Assembly (NCBI RefSeq): GCF_030128875.1
Contig: NZ_CP124620.1
Location: 3,793,001-3,857,000 of the forward strand
Length of the DNA stretch: 64,000 bases
Source: Stenotrophomonas sp. BIO128-Bstrain
Lineage (GTDB): Bacteria; Pseudomonadota; Gammaproteobacteria; Xanthomonadales; Xanthomonadaceae
Reading direction: 5' to 3'
The number at the start of each line of letters is the position of its first letter. Position 1 is the stretch's first letter. Position numbers and translations under genes: made by a program. Below the pieces are notes generated by a model. That model made no database searches and was not told the origin of the DNA. It worked only from the letters and a program-made list of their open reading frames with translations. Positions 29,969-38,963 of the stretch are shown piece after piece.

Positions 29969-32236
29969 TCAGAACTTCGCGGTGAACTCCACGCCGAACG
30001 TGCGCGGTTCGTTGAGGAAGCCGGTCAGGTTGTTGAAGTCGATCGCACCGACCACGCGGACCTGGTCGGTCAGGTTGCGGCCGTACACGGCCACGTCGTA
30101 CTGGCCGTAATCCCAGTTGTAGCCCAGGCGCAGGCCACCTTCCAGCGAGGAGCGGCTGCGGAACTCCGGGGACTCGTACAGGAAGAAGTTCACTTCGCTG
30201 CGGTAAGCCCAGTCGGTGTAGACATAGAACTCGCTGGCATCGTTGACCGGGAAGCCGGCGCGCAGGGTCAGGTTGTGGATCCACTTCGGCGCCTGCGGCA
30301 GCGGGTTGCCGTTGACCAGTGCGTAGGTGCCGCCATCGATGACCGTGGTCGGGTCGGTGATGGTGCAGCCGCCGCCACAGATCGCCACCGCCAGATCCTT
30401 GTCCTTGATCTCGGTGTCGTTGTAGCTGCTGCCCACGGTCAGCAGGACGTGGTCGGTCAGGTAGGCCTCGAAGTCGAGCTCGGCGCCCTGGCCGATGGTC
30501 TTGTCCGCGTTGAGCAGGGTCGCGGTGTTGTTGCTGCCACCCACGGCGATCAGCTGCTGGCCATCGACGTTGTAGCGGAACACGTTGAAGCCCAGGCGTG
30601 CGCGGCGGTCGAACAGGTCGGCCTTGATGCCGGCTTCATACGAGATCACCTTCTCCGAATCCGCCTGCGAGACGCCACCAAAGGCCAGGCGACCCTGGAT
30701 CGACGGCGCGCGGAAGCCCTTCGCCACGCGGGCATAGGCGTTGAGGTTGTCGGTGATCTGGTAGACGCCGCTCAGGTCCCAGCTGACGTCGTTGACGTCG
30801 GTCTTGGCGATGTAGGGGCCGCTGACCGGCGTACCGAACGGCACGGCCTGCAGCACGCTGGCGCTGAAGTCCTTCCTGTCCTGCGTGTAGCGCACGCCAC
30901 CGCGCAGCTTGAAGCGCTCGGTCACGTCGAAATCGCCGGAGGCGAAGGCCGCCCACGCCTTGTTGCGCTGCTGCTGCACGGCGTGGCCGGTCTGCGGATT
31001 GCCCGGGGTCAGCGAGTCGTAGTTGAAGCTGTCGATGGTGACGTCTTCATCGAAGTAGAACACGCCGGCCTGCCAGTCGAAGCGGCCCCACTCATTGGAT
31101 TCCACGCGGAATTCCTGGGTCCACTGGCGGTGGTGCGGCAGGCCATCGGCCGATTCGGAGGCGAACGGGATGTTGCCCGGACCGTAGTTGCCGGCGCCCA
31201 GGAAGCTGGCACCGTAACCGCCGTCGATGTCGCCGTGGTTCAGCGATTCGGCGGTCTCGTAACCGGTGATCGAGTGCAGGGTCACGCGGCCCAGGTCCCA
31301 CTTCAGGCGCGCGCTGCCGCCCCAGGTTTCCAGGTCGGAGAAGTTCTGGCCATCGGTGGAGACTTCATCGCGGTCGAAGTTCTCGACCAGCTGGTTGGTG
31401 CCCGGCTTGATGATGTTGGCGCGGAACAGGCGCGCGGTGCCGTTGAGCTTGCGCTTGTGCAGGTTGAACAGCGCTTCGACATCATCGCCTTCGTACAGGA
31501 ACTGCACGCGGGCAGCGGCTTCGTCATACCCCTCGAAGCCCTGCGCCGGGGCGCCCTGGCGGGTGTTGGTGACCCAGTCGTCGCGGCGCTGGTACAGCGC
31601 GGACACGCGTGCCGACCAGCGGTCGGTCAGCGGGCCGCCGTAAGCACCCTGCGTGTTCCAGGTGTTGTAGCTGCCGTAGGCGACTTTGATGTAGCCGTCG
31701 GCATCCTGCGAGGGACGCGCCGAATCGAACTTGACCACGCCGGCCGGCGTGTTGCGGCCGAACAGCGTGCCCTGCGGGCCGCGCAGCACTTCAACACCGG
31801 CCAGGTCGAACAGCGGGAAGCCCTTCAGCAGCGGGCTTTCCTGCACCACATCGTCATACACCAGCGAGACCGGCTGCGAGGCATTGAGGTCGAAATCGGT
31901 GTTGCCCAGGCCGCGGATGTAGAAACGCGGGAAGGCACGGCCGTAGGACGATTCGATGTTCAGGCTGGGCACACGCGCCGACAGGAAGCGGATGTCATCG
32001 CCGGCCGAACCGAGCACGTCGAGCTTTTCACCCTGGATGGCCGAGATCGAGACCGGCACGTCCTTGGCGTTTTCGACGCGGCGTTGCGCCGTGACCTGCA
32101 GCGTATCGAGGGCAACCGGATCCTTGGTGGCGGGGGCGTCCTGGGCTGCGGCCGTCAATGGCAGCAGGGCGGCAAGCGCGACAGCGAGCGGGTGCACGGA
32201 CGGGAAACGGCCGTGGGCAGTGCGGTTCGGGAACAT
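29969..32236 (-). CDS. TonB-dependent outer-membrane receptor, siderophore/CirA-like
   Basis: A 755-residue TonB-dependent receptor. Signal peptide at residues 1-35 (LAVALAALLPLTAAAQ), TonB box region DTLQVTAQRR, and plug domain with VSISAIQGEKLDVLG, IRGLGNTDFDLNASQPVSL and VEVLRGPQGTLFGRNTPAG. Beta-barrel strands follow, ending in the terminal GVEFTAKF (aromatic last residue). The ligand is not evident; the plug wording is that of the broad TBDR group used for siderophores, carbohydrates or phenolics. No dedicated regulator or transporter gene is next to it. The ATG at 32236 is chosen because a start at 32317 would precede the signal peptide by 27 odd residues. Confidence 0.9.
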   Translation of the reverse strand: MFPNRTAHGRFPSVHPLAVALAALLPLTAAAQDAPATKDPVALDTLQVTAQRRVENAKDVPVSISAIQGEKLDVLGSAGDDIRFLSARVPSLNIESSYGRAFPRFYIRGLGNTDFDLNASQPVSLVYDDVVQESPLLKGFPLFDLAGVEVLRGPQGTLFGRNTPAGVVKFDSARPSQDADGYIKVAYGSYNTWNTQGAYGGPLTDRWSARVSALYQRRDDWVTNTRQGAPAQGFEGYDEAAARVQFLYEGDDVEALFNLHKRKLNGTARLFRANIIKPGTNQLVENFDRDEVSTDGQNFSDLETWGGSARLKWDLGRVTLHSITGYETAESLNHGDIDGGYGASFLGAGNYGPGNIPFASESADGLPHHRQWTQEFRVESNEWGRFDWQAGVFYFDEDVTIDSFNYDSLTPGNPQTGHAVQQQRNKAWAAFASGDFDVTERFKLRGGVRYTQDRKDFSASVLQAVPFGTPVSGPYIAKTDVNDVSWDLSGVYQITDNLNAYARVAKGFRAPSIQGRLAFGGVSQADSEKVISYEAGIKADLFDRRARLGFNVFRYNVDGQQLIAVGGSNNTATLLNADKTIGQGAELDFEAYLTDHVLLTVGSSYNDTEIKDKDLAVAICGGGCTITDPTTVIDGGTYALVNGNPLPQAPKWIHNLTLRAGFPVNDASEFYVYTDWAYRSEVNFFLYESPEFRSRSSLEGGLRLGYNWDYGQYDVAVYGRNLTDQVRVVGAIDFNNLTGFLNEPRTFGVEFTAKF

Positions 32237-32476
32237 GGCGTTTAGGCTGTGTTGGGAGGGGTGGTGGACCGGCGCTACCAGACAATTGTTGCAGTACAGC
32301 AACAGAGCCGCAAACAACGGCTATTCATTACCTGCTCCCGAGCCTGCGCGTTGTGACGGCGATCGCGTCCCGACATCCCCGGTCATCGCCTGAATGCCCT
32401 GCCCTGCCGCCCTGCCGGGTCCGCCAGCGCTTCGGTATGCTGGCGGCCCTCGATGCCCATTCACGTTGCCACGCCG

Positions 32477-33475
32477 ATGACCTCACTGCGCCGTACCCGC
32501 CTGACGCTGTCCGTTGCCCTGCTCGGCCTGCTGGCCGGTTGCGGCGGTGATCCCGTGCGCCCCACCCCGCCGCCGGCGGCCGTGCCGGTGACCCCGGCCA
32601 AGCCGGTCAAGATCGGCATCGCGCTCGGCGGCGGCGCGGCCAAGGGCTTCGCCCATATCGGGGTGATCAAGATGCTGGAGGCCAACGGCTTCGAACCGGT
32701 GGTGGTATCCGGCACCAGCGCCGGCAGCGTGGTCGGCGCGCTGTATGCCAGCGGCATGGACGCGTTCCAGATGCAGTCCAAGGCGGTGGCCCTGGATGAA
32801 GCCAGCATCCGCGACGTGCGCCTGTTCTCCGGTGGCCTGGTCCAGGGCCAGAAGCTGCAGGACTACGTCAACGCCCAGGTCGACAACCGCCCCGCCGAGA
32901 AGCTGAGCAAGCCGTTCGCCGCGGTCGCCACCCAGTTGGAAACCGGCGAGCGCACCGTGTTCGTGCGTGGCAATGTCGGCCAGGCCGTGCGCGCCTCCAG
33001 CAGCATCCCCGGCGTGTTCGAGCCGGTGAAGATCGGCAAGTACAACTACATCGACGGCGGCGTGGTCAGCCCGGTGCCGGTCGATGCGGCGCGCCAGCTC
33101 GGCGCGGACATCGTGATCGCCGTGGACATCTCCAGCAAGGCCAGCGGCAAGGCGCCGACCGGCATGCTCGGCATCGTCAACCAGTCGATCTCGATCATGG
33201 GCCAGCGCCTGGGCGAGCAGGAACTGGCACGCGCGGACGTGATCATCCGGCCCAAGGTGCTGGACATCGGCGCGGCCGATTTCGGCCAGCGCAACAACGC
33301 GATCCTGGAAGGCGAGAAGGCCGCGATGGCGGCGATGCCGCAGATCCGCGCCAAGGTCCAGCAGCTGCAGAAGGCGCGTGCCGCCGCGCTCGCCCCGCCG
33401 CCGCCCAAGCCCAAGTGCGATGCGCCTTCGCGCGTGGGCCGGCTGATGGGGCGCAAGGAAAAGTGCGAGGGCTGA
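32477..33475 (+). CDS. Patatin-like phospholipase lipoprotein (RssA type)
   Basis: A 332-residue patatin-family lipoprotein. The lipobox is LLAGCGG after a short hydrophobic segment. The patatin oxyanion loop is GGGAAKGFAHIG, the Ser nucleophile is in SGTSAGS (GXSXG), and the catalytic Asp is in YIDGGVVSP. These are the residues of a Ser-Asp dyad lipid acyl hydrolase. A lipoprotein of this kind is common in Xanthomonadaceae and is expected in the outer envelope; its substrate is unknown. The start at 32477 (MTSLRRTR) gives the best signal peptide; one at 32453 adds eight residues. The last 40 residues are Pro/Lys rich with one more Cys pair. Confidence 0.92.
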   Translation: MTSLRRTRLTLSVALLGLLAGCGGDPVRPTPPPAAVPVTPAKPVKIGIALGGGAAKGFAHIGVIKMLEANGFEPVVVSGTSAGSVVGALYASGMDAFQMQSKAVALDEASIRDVRLFSGGLVQGQKLQDYVNAQVDNRPAEKLSKPFAAVATQLETGERTVFVRGNVGQAVRASSSIPGVFEPVKIGKYNYIDGGVVSPVPVDAARQLGADIVIAVDISSKASGKAPTGMLGIVNQSISIMGQRLGEQELARADVIIRPKVLDIGAADFGQRNNAILEGEKAAMAAMPQIRAKVQQLQKARAAALAPPPPKPKCDAPSRVGRLMGRKEKCEG

Positions 33476-33488
33476 AACCCCGCCACCG

Positions 33489-33575
33489 GTAGAGCCGACC
33501 GTTGGTCGGCTGCCGTTCGAGCGACGTTGCCGCGGGGCCATGGGGTTGGAGCAGCCGACCAACGGTCGGCTCTAC
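33489..33575. repeat. Inverted pair of SMAG elements
   Basis: A GTAG-first copy (33489-33513) and a CTAC-last copy (33551-33575) with the same GCCGACC-GTT-GGTCGGC stem, 37 bases apart, fill the spacer between the convergent patatin and Lrp-type genes. They can pair as a dimer. Confidence 0.9.
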
Positions 33576-33600
33576 CGTGCGATCGCGAGGGCGATCGGCG

Positions 33601-34083
33601 TCATTCCAGCTGCGACAACGGCAGCGCGCGGAATTCCTTGACCGTGCGCAGCACGAAGCTGGAATTGACGTCGGCCACGCCGGCGGCATTGAGCAGTTTG
33701 TCGAGCAGGAAGCTGGAGAAGTGCTCCAGGTCGCGCACATAGATGTGCAGCAGGTAGTCCATGTCGCCGGTGAGCGCGTGGCAGGCCACCACCTCATCCC
33801 ATTCCACGACGCTGTCGGCGAACACGCCGATGGCGTGCTGGTCGTGTTTCTCCAGCTGCACGCGGACGAAGGCCTGCAGGCCCAGGCCGATCTGACGCGG
33901 CTCAAGGCGGGCGCCATACCCGGCAATCACGCCCTCGCTTTCCAGCCGCTGGACCCGCCGCAGGCAGGCCGACGGAGACAGGTTGACCCGGGCGGCGAGC
34001 TCGGCGTTGGTGGCACGCCCGTGTTGCTGGATTTCCGCCAGCAAGCGCAGATCCGTGCGGTCGAACTGGGCATCTCCGGTCAT
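33601..34083 (-). CDS. Lrp/AsnC family regulator, divergent from phhA
   Basis: A 160-residue Lrp/AsnC transcription factor. The N-terminal helix-turn-helix is DLRLLAEIQQHGRATNAELA then VNLSPSACLRRVQRL; the C-terminal RAM (ligand) domain runs from GYGARLEPRQIGLGLQAFV to the end. The ATG at 34083 fits the family; a longer frame to 34152 overlaps the operator region. The gene faces phhA from 127 bases, which suggests that it senses an aromatic amino acid and controls phhA (PhhR/HpdA-like roles are known for Lrp family members), but that is inference from position. Confidence 0.93.
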   Translation of the reverse strand: MTGDAQFDRTDLRLLAEIQQHGRATNAELAARVNLSPSACLRRVQRLESEGVIAGYGARLEPRQIGLGLQAFVRVQLEKHDQHAIGVFADSVVEWDEVVACHALTGDMDYLLHIYVRDLEHFSSFLLDKLLNAAGVADVNSSFVLRTVKEFRALPLSQLE

Positions 34084-34107
34084 TGCTGCCCCGCAACATG
34101 ATGTGGA

Positions 34108-34122
34108 CGCAATGATATTGCG
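34108..34122. promoter_or_regulatory. Inverted repeat between the Lrp-type gene and phhA
   Basis: CGCAAT-GAT-ATTGCG is a perfect 6+3+6 palindrome, AT-rich in the centre, near the middle of the 127-base divergent spacer. Its length and symmetry suit an Lrp/AsnC binding site. It would be the natural target of the neighbouring regulator. Confidence 0.6.
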
Positions 34123-34210
34123 CCAACAGGCCATATCCGCGCAACTTTGCAAACCTCTTGCGCGCGCCCTGCCCTAGCATCGACAGATGACTTCCCAGGA
34201 GACCACCACG

Positions 34211-35107
34211 ATGGAAACCGCCACCGCCCCCCGCCGCGTCGAACACCAGCAGACCGACAAGGGATACGTGCCGGTCTATACCACTGCTATCGTGGAACAG
34301 CCCTGGGACAGCTACACCGCCGACGACCACGCGACCTGGAGCACCCTGTTCCAGCGCCAGCGCGAATTGCTGGTCGGCCGCGCCAGCAAGGAGTTCCTGC
34401 ATGCGCAGGACGAGATGGGCATGAGCGCGCACATGATCCCGCGCTTCGACCAGCTCAATGAGGTGCTCGGCGCCGCCACCGGCTGGACCCTGGTGGGTGT
34501 GGAGGGGCTGCTGCCGGAACTGGATTTCTTCGACCACCTGGCCAACCGCCGTTTCCCGGTCACCTGGTGGATCCGCCGCCCGGACCAGATCGACTACATC
34601 GCCGAGCCGGACATGTTCCATGACCTGTTCGGGCACGTGCCCCTGCTGATGAACCCGGTGTTCGCCGATTACATGGCCGAGTACGGCCGTGGTGGCGTCA
34701 AGGCACATGCCATCGGCCCGGAGGCGCTGCAGCACCTCACCCGCCTGTACTGGTACACGGTGGAATTCGGGCTGATCAACACCGATGAGGGCCTGCGCAT
34801 CTACGGCGCCGGCATCGTGTCGTCCAAGGGCGAATCGCTGTACTCGCTGGAGTCGGCCGCACCGAACCGGATCGGTTTCGATCTGGAGCGGATCATGCGC
34901 ACCCGCTACCGGATCGACACCTTCCAGAAGACCTACTTCGTCATCGACAGCTTCGAGCAGTTGATGCAGGCCACCGCGCCGGACTTCACCCCGATCTATG
35001 CCGGGCTGGAGGCGAAGGACCATCTGCCGGCCGGTGAGGTGCAGGACGGTGACCGCGTATTCCAGAAGGGCACGGGCGAAGGCTGGGAAGACGGCGGCGA
35101 CGTGTGA
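34211..35107 (+). CDS. phhA: Phenylalanine 4-monooxygenase
   Basis: PhhA hydroxylates phenylalanine to tyrosine with tetrahydropterin and iron. The iron ligands are visible: the two histidines of MFHDLFGHVPLLMNP and the glutamate of YWYTVEFGLI. Length (298) matches bacterial monomeric enzymes. I chose the ATG at 34211 because an AGGAG lies 9 bases before it; an ATG at 34187 is possible but lacks this site. It is divergent from an Lrp-type regulator gene. The C-terminal tail GEVQDGDRVFQKGTGEGWED is typical of Xanthomonadaceae PhhA. The enzyme works in the cytoplasm and feeds the homogentisate pathway or simply tyrosine supply. Confidence 0.97.
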   Translation: METATAPRRVEHQQTDKGYVPVYTTAIVEQPWDSYTADDHATWSTLFQRQRELLVGRASKEFLHAQDEMGMSAHMIPRFDQLNEVLGAATGWTLVGVEGLLPELDFFDHLANRRFPVTWWIRRPDQIDYIAEPDMFHDLFGHVPLLMNPVFADYMAEYGRGGVKAHAIGPEALQHLTRLYWYTVEFGLINTDEGLRIYGAGIVSSKGESLYSLESAAPNRIGFDLERIMRTRYRIDTFQKTYFVIDSFEQLMQATAPDFTPIYAGLEAKDHLPAGEVQDGDRVFQKGTGEGWEDGGDV

Positions 35108-35138
35108 GCGCGCTGGCCGGTCCGGTATCCTGACCCGC

Positions 35139-35789
35139 ATGACCGATGTTTTCGCTTCCCTGCGCGTGGCCACCGTCGATTTCGACGACGACTTCGTCCT
35201 GCTGGCCCTCGCCGATGGCCGGCGCACCCGGCAACCCTTACGTTGGGCACCTGCGCTGCACGAGGCCGATGCCCTGCAGCGCGCGCAGTGGGTGCTCACG
35301 CCCGATGGGCTGGGCGTGAACTGGCCGGCACTGCTTCCCGCGCGCAAGGAGGGCGTGGTCGATGTGCCGAACCAGGTGTGGGACGACCGCTACGAGGCGG
35401 CCCTGGCGCGGCTGAAATCGGCCGGATGGGCGCTGGATGCGCTGTCCGATGTAGACCAGCACCTGGTCGCGCTGTGGCGCATGGAGGCGGACATCAACAA
35501 CGGGGGCTTCATGCAGTTCCTGTGCAACTGGGGCGACCCGACCTGCCAGCTGGCGCTGCGCGCGCTGCAGGCAATGGGTGCGGTGCAGACCCACGCGATC
35601 CTGGCAGGGATGCGTGGCTTGCTGGACCGGCTGGAGGACGACCCGGAAATCAAGGAACTGACCGACCTGTACGGCGCGATGACCGATGAGGAGCAGGCCG
35701 CCCTGCACGCCTTCGACGAAGCCTATTTCGAGCGCCCGGAAGACCTGGCGCGGCTGGGGCTGCAGCACTTCGGCCCGGAGCCCTTGTAG
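35139..35789 (+). CDS. DUF2442-DUF4375 fusion protein
   Basis: A 216-residue cytoplasmic protein with two recognisable small domains. Residues 1 to about 70 resemble DUF2442 (VATVDFDDDFVLLALADGRR, with the LTPDGLGVNWP ending). From about residue 95 it resembles DUF4375 (the DMP19-like fold): HLVALWRMEADINNGGFMQF then LCNWGDP. DUF2442 proteins often accompany toxin-antitoxin-like or stress genes, but here it is fused in one chain and no partner is near. The ATG at 35139 begins MTDVFASLRV. It follows phhA by 31 bases and could share its transcript. Confidence 0.8.
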   Translation: MTDVFASLRVATVDFDDDFVLLALADGRRTRQPLRWAPALHEADALQRAQWVLTPDGLGVNWPALLPARKEGVVDVPNQVWDDRYEAALARLKSAGWALDALSDVDQHLVALWRMEADINNGGFMQFLCNWGDPTCQLALRALQAMGAVQTHAILAGMRGLLDRLEDDPEIKELTDLYGAMTDEEQAALHAFDEAYFERPEDLARLGLQHFGPEPL

Positions 35790-35860
35790 GGCCAGGCCGA
35801 GCGTAGGCCCGGCGCTACAGCGCAACGCAGCCCGTGTAGCGCCGAGCCCGTGCTCGGCTG
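35790..35860. repeat. SMAG-like palindrome group
   Basis: A GTAGCGCCGAGCCCGTGCTCGGCTG element lies at 35836-35860, preceded at 35790-35818 by a related, less regular GGCCGAGC-GTA-GGCCCGGCGCTAC stretch. They fill the spacer between two convergent genes. The main element is a clear GTAG-first hairpin. Confidence 0.7.
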
Positions 35861-35868
35861 GGTTTCGA

Positions 35869-36972
35869 TCACCGCGGGTACGCCAGCAGCACCACCAGAT
35901 CCTCCTCGCCCACCTGCTGCAGCGCATGCGAACTGCCCGTTTTCGTCAGCAGCGCATCCCCCGCCGCCACGTCGTACTGCTTCCCATCCAGTACGTAGCT
36001 GCCCTGCCCGCTGACGATGTAGTAGATCTCGTCCTTGTGCTGGGGATGCAGGCCGATCCCCGCGCCTTTGTGCAGCACGCGCTTGCGCAGCACGAACGGG
36101 AGGTCCGTGTCCTCGGCGAAAAACGGGTACGCCGTGGTCGGCCCCGCTCCACCATGCGGGCCGGGCTGGGTTACCGCGATGTCACGCTCGTGGACCACGC
36201 GCGAGGGTTTGGTGGCCTCACCACCCCGCCCTGCACTGCGCACCTCGCAGTCGATATCGCGCTTCAGCGCCGAGGCGAGTTCCGGCTGCAACGCCACCCA
36301 GTCACGCATCACCAGGCACGCCACCGCCGTCGCACCGGCCACGCTGAAGTGCGTGCCGTCGGCCTTGTTCTGCTCGGGTACGAACATGAAATATGGCCTG
36401 GCACCCTGCTCGCCCAGCCCGCGGATCCAGCGCGTGGAGCTGTCATTGAGGTCGATCAGCGCGACCTGCTCACGGCTGGCCAGCGCTTTCACGGCCTGGG
36501 TGTACACGCCATGCGTATCCAGCAGCGAGCCGAAGTCGTACAGCAGCCGCGCCACCGGGGTGATCAGCACCGGCGTGGCGCCCTTGTCGCGGGCCAGCTG
36601 CACGTAGCGCTTCAGGAACTGCGGGTAGGCAACGGCAGGATCAGCGTAGCGGGTGGGATCTTCAAACTTGGCGTCGTTGTGGCCGAACTGGATCAGCAGC
36701 ACGTCGCCACGTTGGAGTTCGGCGGCGATCGCATCCAGGCGCTTCTCATCGATGAAGCTGCGCGTGCTGCGGCCGCCCTTGGCATGGTTGCGGACCTCCC
36801 ACACGGCGGGATCGAGATAGCTCTGCAAGGCCTGGCCCCAGCCGGCCTGTGGCGCGCGCTCCGGGCCGTACTCGGCGGCGGTGGAATCCCCGGCAATGAA
36901 GATACGGTGCGGGGCGCACAGCGCGCTGGGGGCCGCGAGCAGGAACGACAGGGACAACAGCAAACGCAACAT
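35869..36972 (-). CDS. SGNH rhamnogalacturonan acetylesterase-like domain fused to a cupin
   Basis: A 367-residue secreted protein. After a signal peptide (LLLSLSFLLAAPSALC) comes an SGNH hydrolase of the rhamnogalacturonan acetylesterase type: FIAGDSTAA (Ser nucleophile block I), KGGRSTRSFI (block II), QFGHNDAKF (block III) and DGTHFS (Asp-His block V). From about residue 255 a cupin follows: LHKGAGIGLHPQHKDEIYYI and SGQGSYVLDGKQYDVAAGD. The esterase would remove acetyl groups from pectin; the cupin may bind sugar or act as isomerase/epimerase-like domain. I chose the ATG at 36972 because AGGAG lies 7 bases before it; the ATG at 36978 is too close to that site. It follows kduD on the same strand, so it is the last gene of the kdu operon. 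Confidence 0.88.
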   Translation of the reverse strand: MLRLLLSLSFLLAAPSALCAPHRIFIAGDSTAAEYGPERAPQAGWGQALQSYLDPAVWEVRNHAKGGRSTRSFIDEKRLDAIAAELQRGDVLLIQFGHNDAKFEDPTRYADPAVAYPQFLKRYVQLARDKGATPVLITPVARLLYDFGSLLDTHGVYTQAVKALASREQVALIDLNDSSTRWIRGLGEQGARPYFMFVPEQNKADGTHFSVAGATAVACLVMRDWVALQPELASALKRDIDCEVRSAGRGGEATKPSRVVHERDIAVTQPGPHGGAGPTTAYPFFAEDTDLPFVLRKRVLHKGAGIGLHPQHKDEIYYIVSGQGSYVLDGKQYDVAAGDALLTKTGSSHALQQVGEEDLVVLLAYPR

Positions 36973-36990
36973 GGTCATGCTCCTGGGTGG

Positions 36991-37050
36991 AGAGCTGCCG
37001 GCCAGCGGCCGGCACGACCGGAGCCCACGATCCGCAGCGCAGATCGTGGG
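36991..37050. repeat. Two palindromes between kduD and the SGNH-cupin gene
   Basis: CTGCCGGCC-AGC-GGCCGGCAC (36991-37012) resembles the gltB-gltD elements. A second hairpin, CCCACGATC and GATCGTGGG (about 37022-37050), follows. Both would be in the kdu operon transcript. Confidence 0.7.
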
Positions 37051-37073
37051 CGCGCCAGCGCGTAGCGAGGGTG

Positions 37074-37829
37074 TTACCGGGCGAGCCAACCACCGTCGAC
37101 CGGCAGGACCGCGCCGTTGACGTAGTCCGAGGCGCTGGAGGCCAGGAACACGGCGGTGCCGCCGAGGTCTTCCGGGGTGCCCCAGCGTGCGGCCGGGATG
37201 CGATCGAGGATGGACTTGTTGCGGTCCTCATCGGCGCGCAGTGCGGCGGTGTTGTCGGTCGCCATGTAGCCCGGGGCGATCGCGTTGACGTTGATGCCCT
37301 TGCTGGCCCATTCGTTGGCGAGCAGGCGGGTGATGCCGGCGATGCCGCTCTTGCTCGCGGTGTACGACGGCACGCGGATACCGCCCTGGAAGGACAGCAT
37401 CGAGGCGATGTTGATGATCTTGCCGCGGCCCTGGGCGATGAAATGCTTGCCGGCGGCCTGCGAGATGAAGAACGCGGACTTGATGTTGACGCTCATCACG
37501 TCGTCCCAGTCCTGCTCGCTGAACTCCACCGCGTCGGCGCGGCGGATCAGGCCGGCGTTGTTGACCAGGATGTCCAGGCCGCCCAGGCCTTCGATGGTTT
37601 CGCGGATGACGCGCTCGACCGGCTCGATGCTGATCAGGTTCGCTTCGATCGCCAGGCAGCGGCGACCCAGGGCGGTGATCTTGGCGATGGTTTCGGTGGG
37701 CGGCGCGATGCCGGCCACGGCGACGTCGGCACCGGCCTGCGCCAATGCGACCGCGATGCCCTGGCCCAGGCCGGTGTTGCCACCGGTGACGAGGGCGACC
37801 TTGCCTTCCAGACTGAACGGATTAGCCAT
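37074..37829 (-). CDS. kduD: 2-dehydro-3-deoxy-D-gluconate 5-dehydrogenase
   Basis: KduD reduces 2,5-diketo-3-deoxygluconate to 2-keto-3-deoxygluconate (KDG) with NADH in pectin or alginate breakdown. It is a short-chain dehydrogenase: TGGNTGLGQGIA (cofactor loop), NNAG, the Ser in NIASMLSFQGG and the YTASKSG catalytic Tyr/Lys. Length (251) is right. The ATG at 37829 starts MANPFSLEGKVALVTGG, as in the family. kduI lies 66 bases upstream with a hairpin between; the SGNH-cupin gene follows. The order kduI, kduD, esterase shows one pathway. It is inside the LacI-type operator unit described below. Confidence 0.95.
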   Translation of the reverse strand: MANPFSLEGKVALVTGGNTGLGQGIAVALAQAGADVAVAGIAPPTETIAKITALGRRCLAIEANLISIEPVERVIRETIEGLGGLDILVNNAGLIRRADAVEFSEQDWDDVMSVNIKSAFFISQAAGKHFIAQGRGKIINIASMLSFQGGIRVPSYTASKSGIAGITRLLANEWASKGINVNAIAPGYMATDNTAALRADEDRNKSILDRIPAARWGTPEDLGGTAVFLASSASDYVNGAVLPVDGGWLAR

Positions 37830-37861
37830 TGCGTATGTGGTCCTTGTCCAATGCATAACAG

Positions 37862-37888
37862 ACGCCGCCAGCGCGATGCCGGCGGCGT
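37862..37888 (-). promoter_or_regulatory. Hairpin between kduI and kduD
   Basis: ACGCCGCC and GGCGGCGT form an 8-bp stem around an 11-base loop (itself partly self-complementary) just downstream of kduI. There is no T-run, so it is more likely an mRNA processing or stability hairpin than a terminator. Confidence 0.45.
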
Positions 37889-37895
37889 GTCGGGG

Positions 37896-38792
<897 letters not shown>

Positions 38793-38799
38793 TCAAGTG

Positions 38800-38828
38800 A
38801 TTGTAGCGATTTGGTAAACCGGTGTCAT
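38800..38828 (-). promoter_or_regulatory. Predicted sigma-70 promoter of the kduI operon
   Basis: On the minus strand ATGACA (38828-38823) and TACAAT (38805-38800) are separated by 17 bases; each matches the consensus in five of six positions. The operator 38812-38829 overlaps the -35 and most of the spacer, so a bound repressor should block RNA polymerase. Confidence 0.65.
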
Positions 38829-38829
38829 T
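38812..38829 (-). promoter_or_regulatory. Operator AATGACACCGGTTTACCA upstream of kduI
   Basis: This 18-base imperfect palindrome has a central CG (ACACC-GGTTT), the hallmark of LacI-family operators. An identical 18-mer occurs once more, at 46568-46585. The LacI-type gene that ends at 38964 is the obvious candidate regulator. Confidence 0.8.
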
Positions 38830-38963
38830 TTGCAGCGCACGATAGACCGGGGCGGGCCCGGCGTGGTGTCCATGTCAGAAAAGCCGTGCGATCGGCAACG
38901 GATGGCACGGGTGCGTGGCGACGCGTTCATCATGAACGCACGTCGTTGCCATCGCGGCACGCG

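Noticed and set aside
8703..33575. CRISPR-like repeats
   Set aside because: The repeated palindromes are scattered singly or in pairs at gene ends with no regular spacers and no cas genes; they are SMAG elements.
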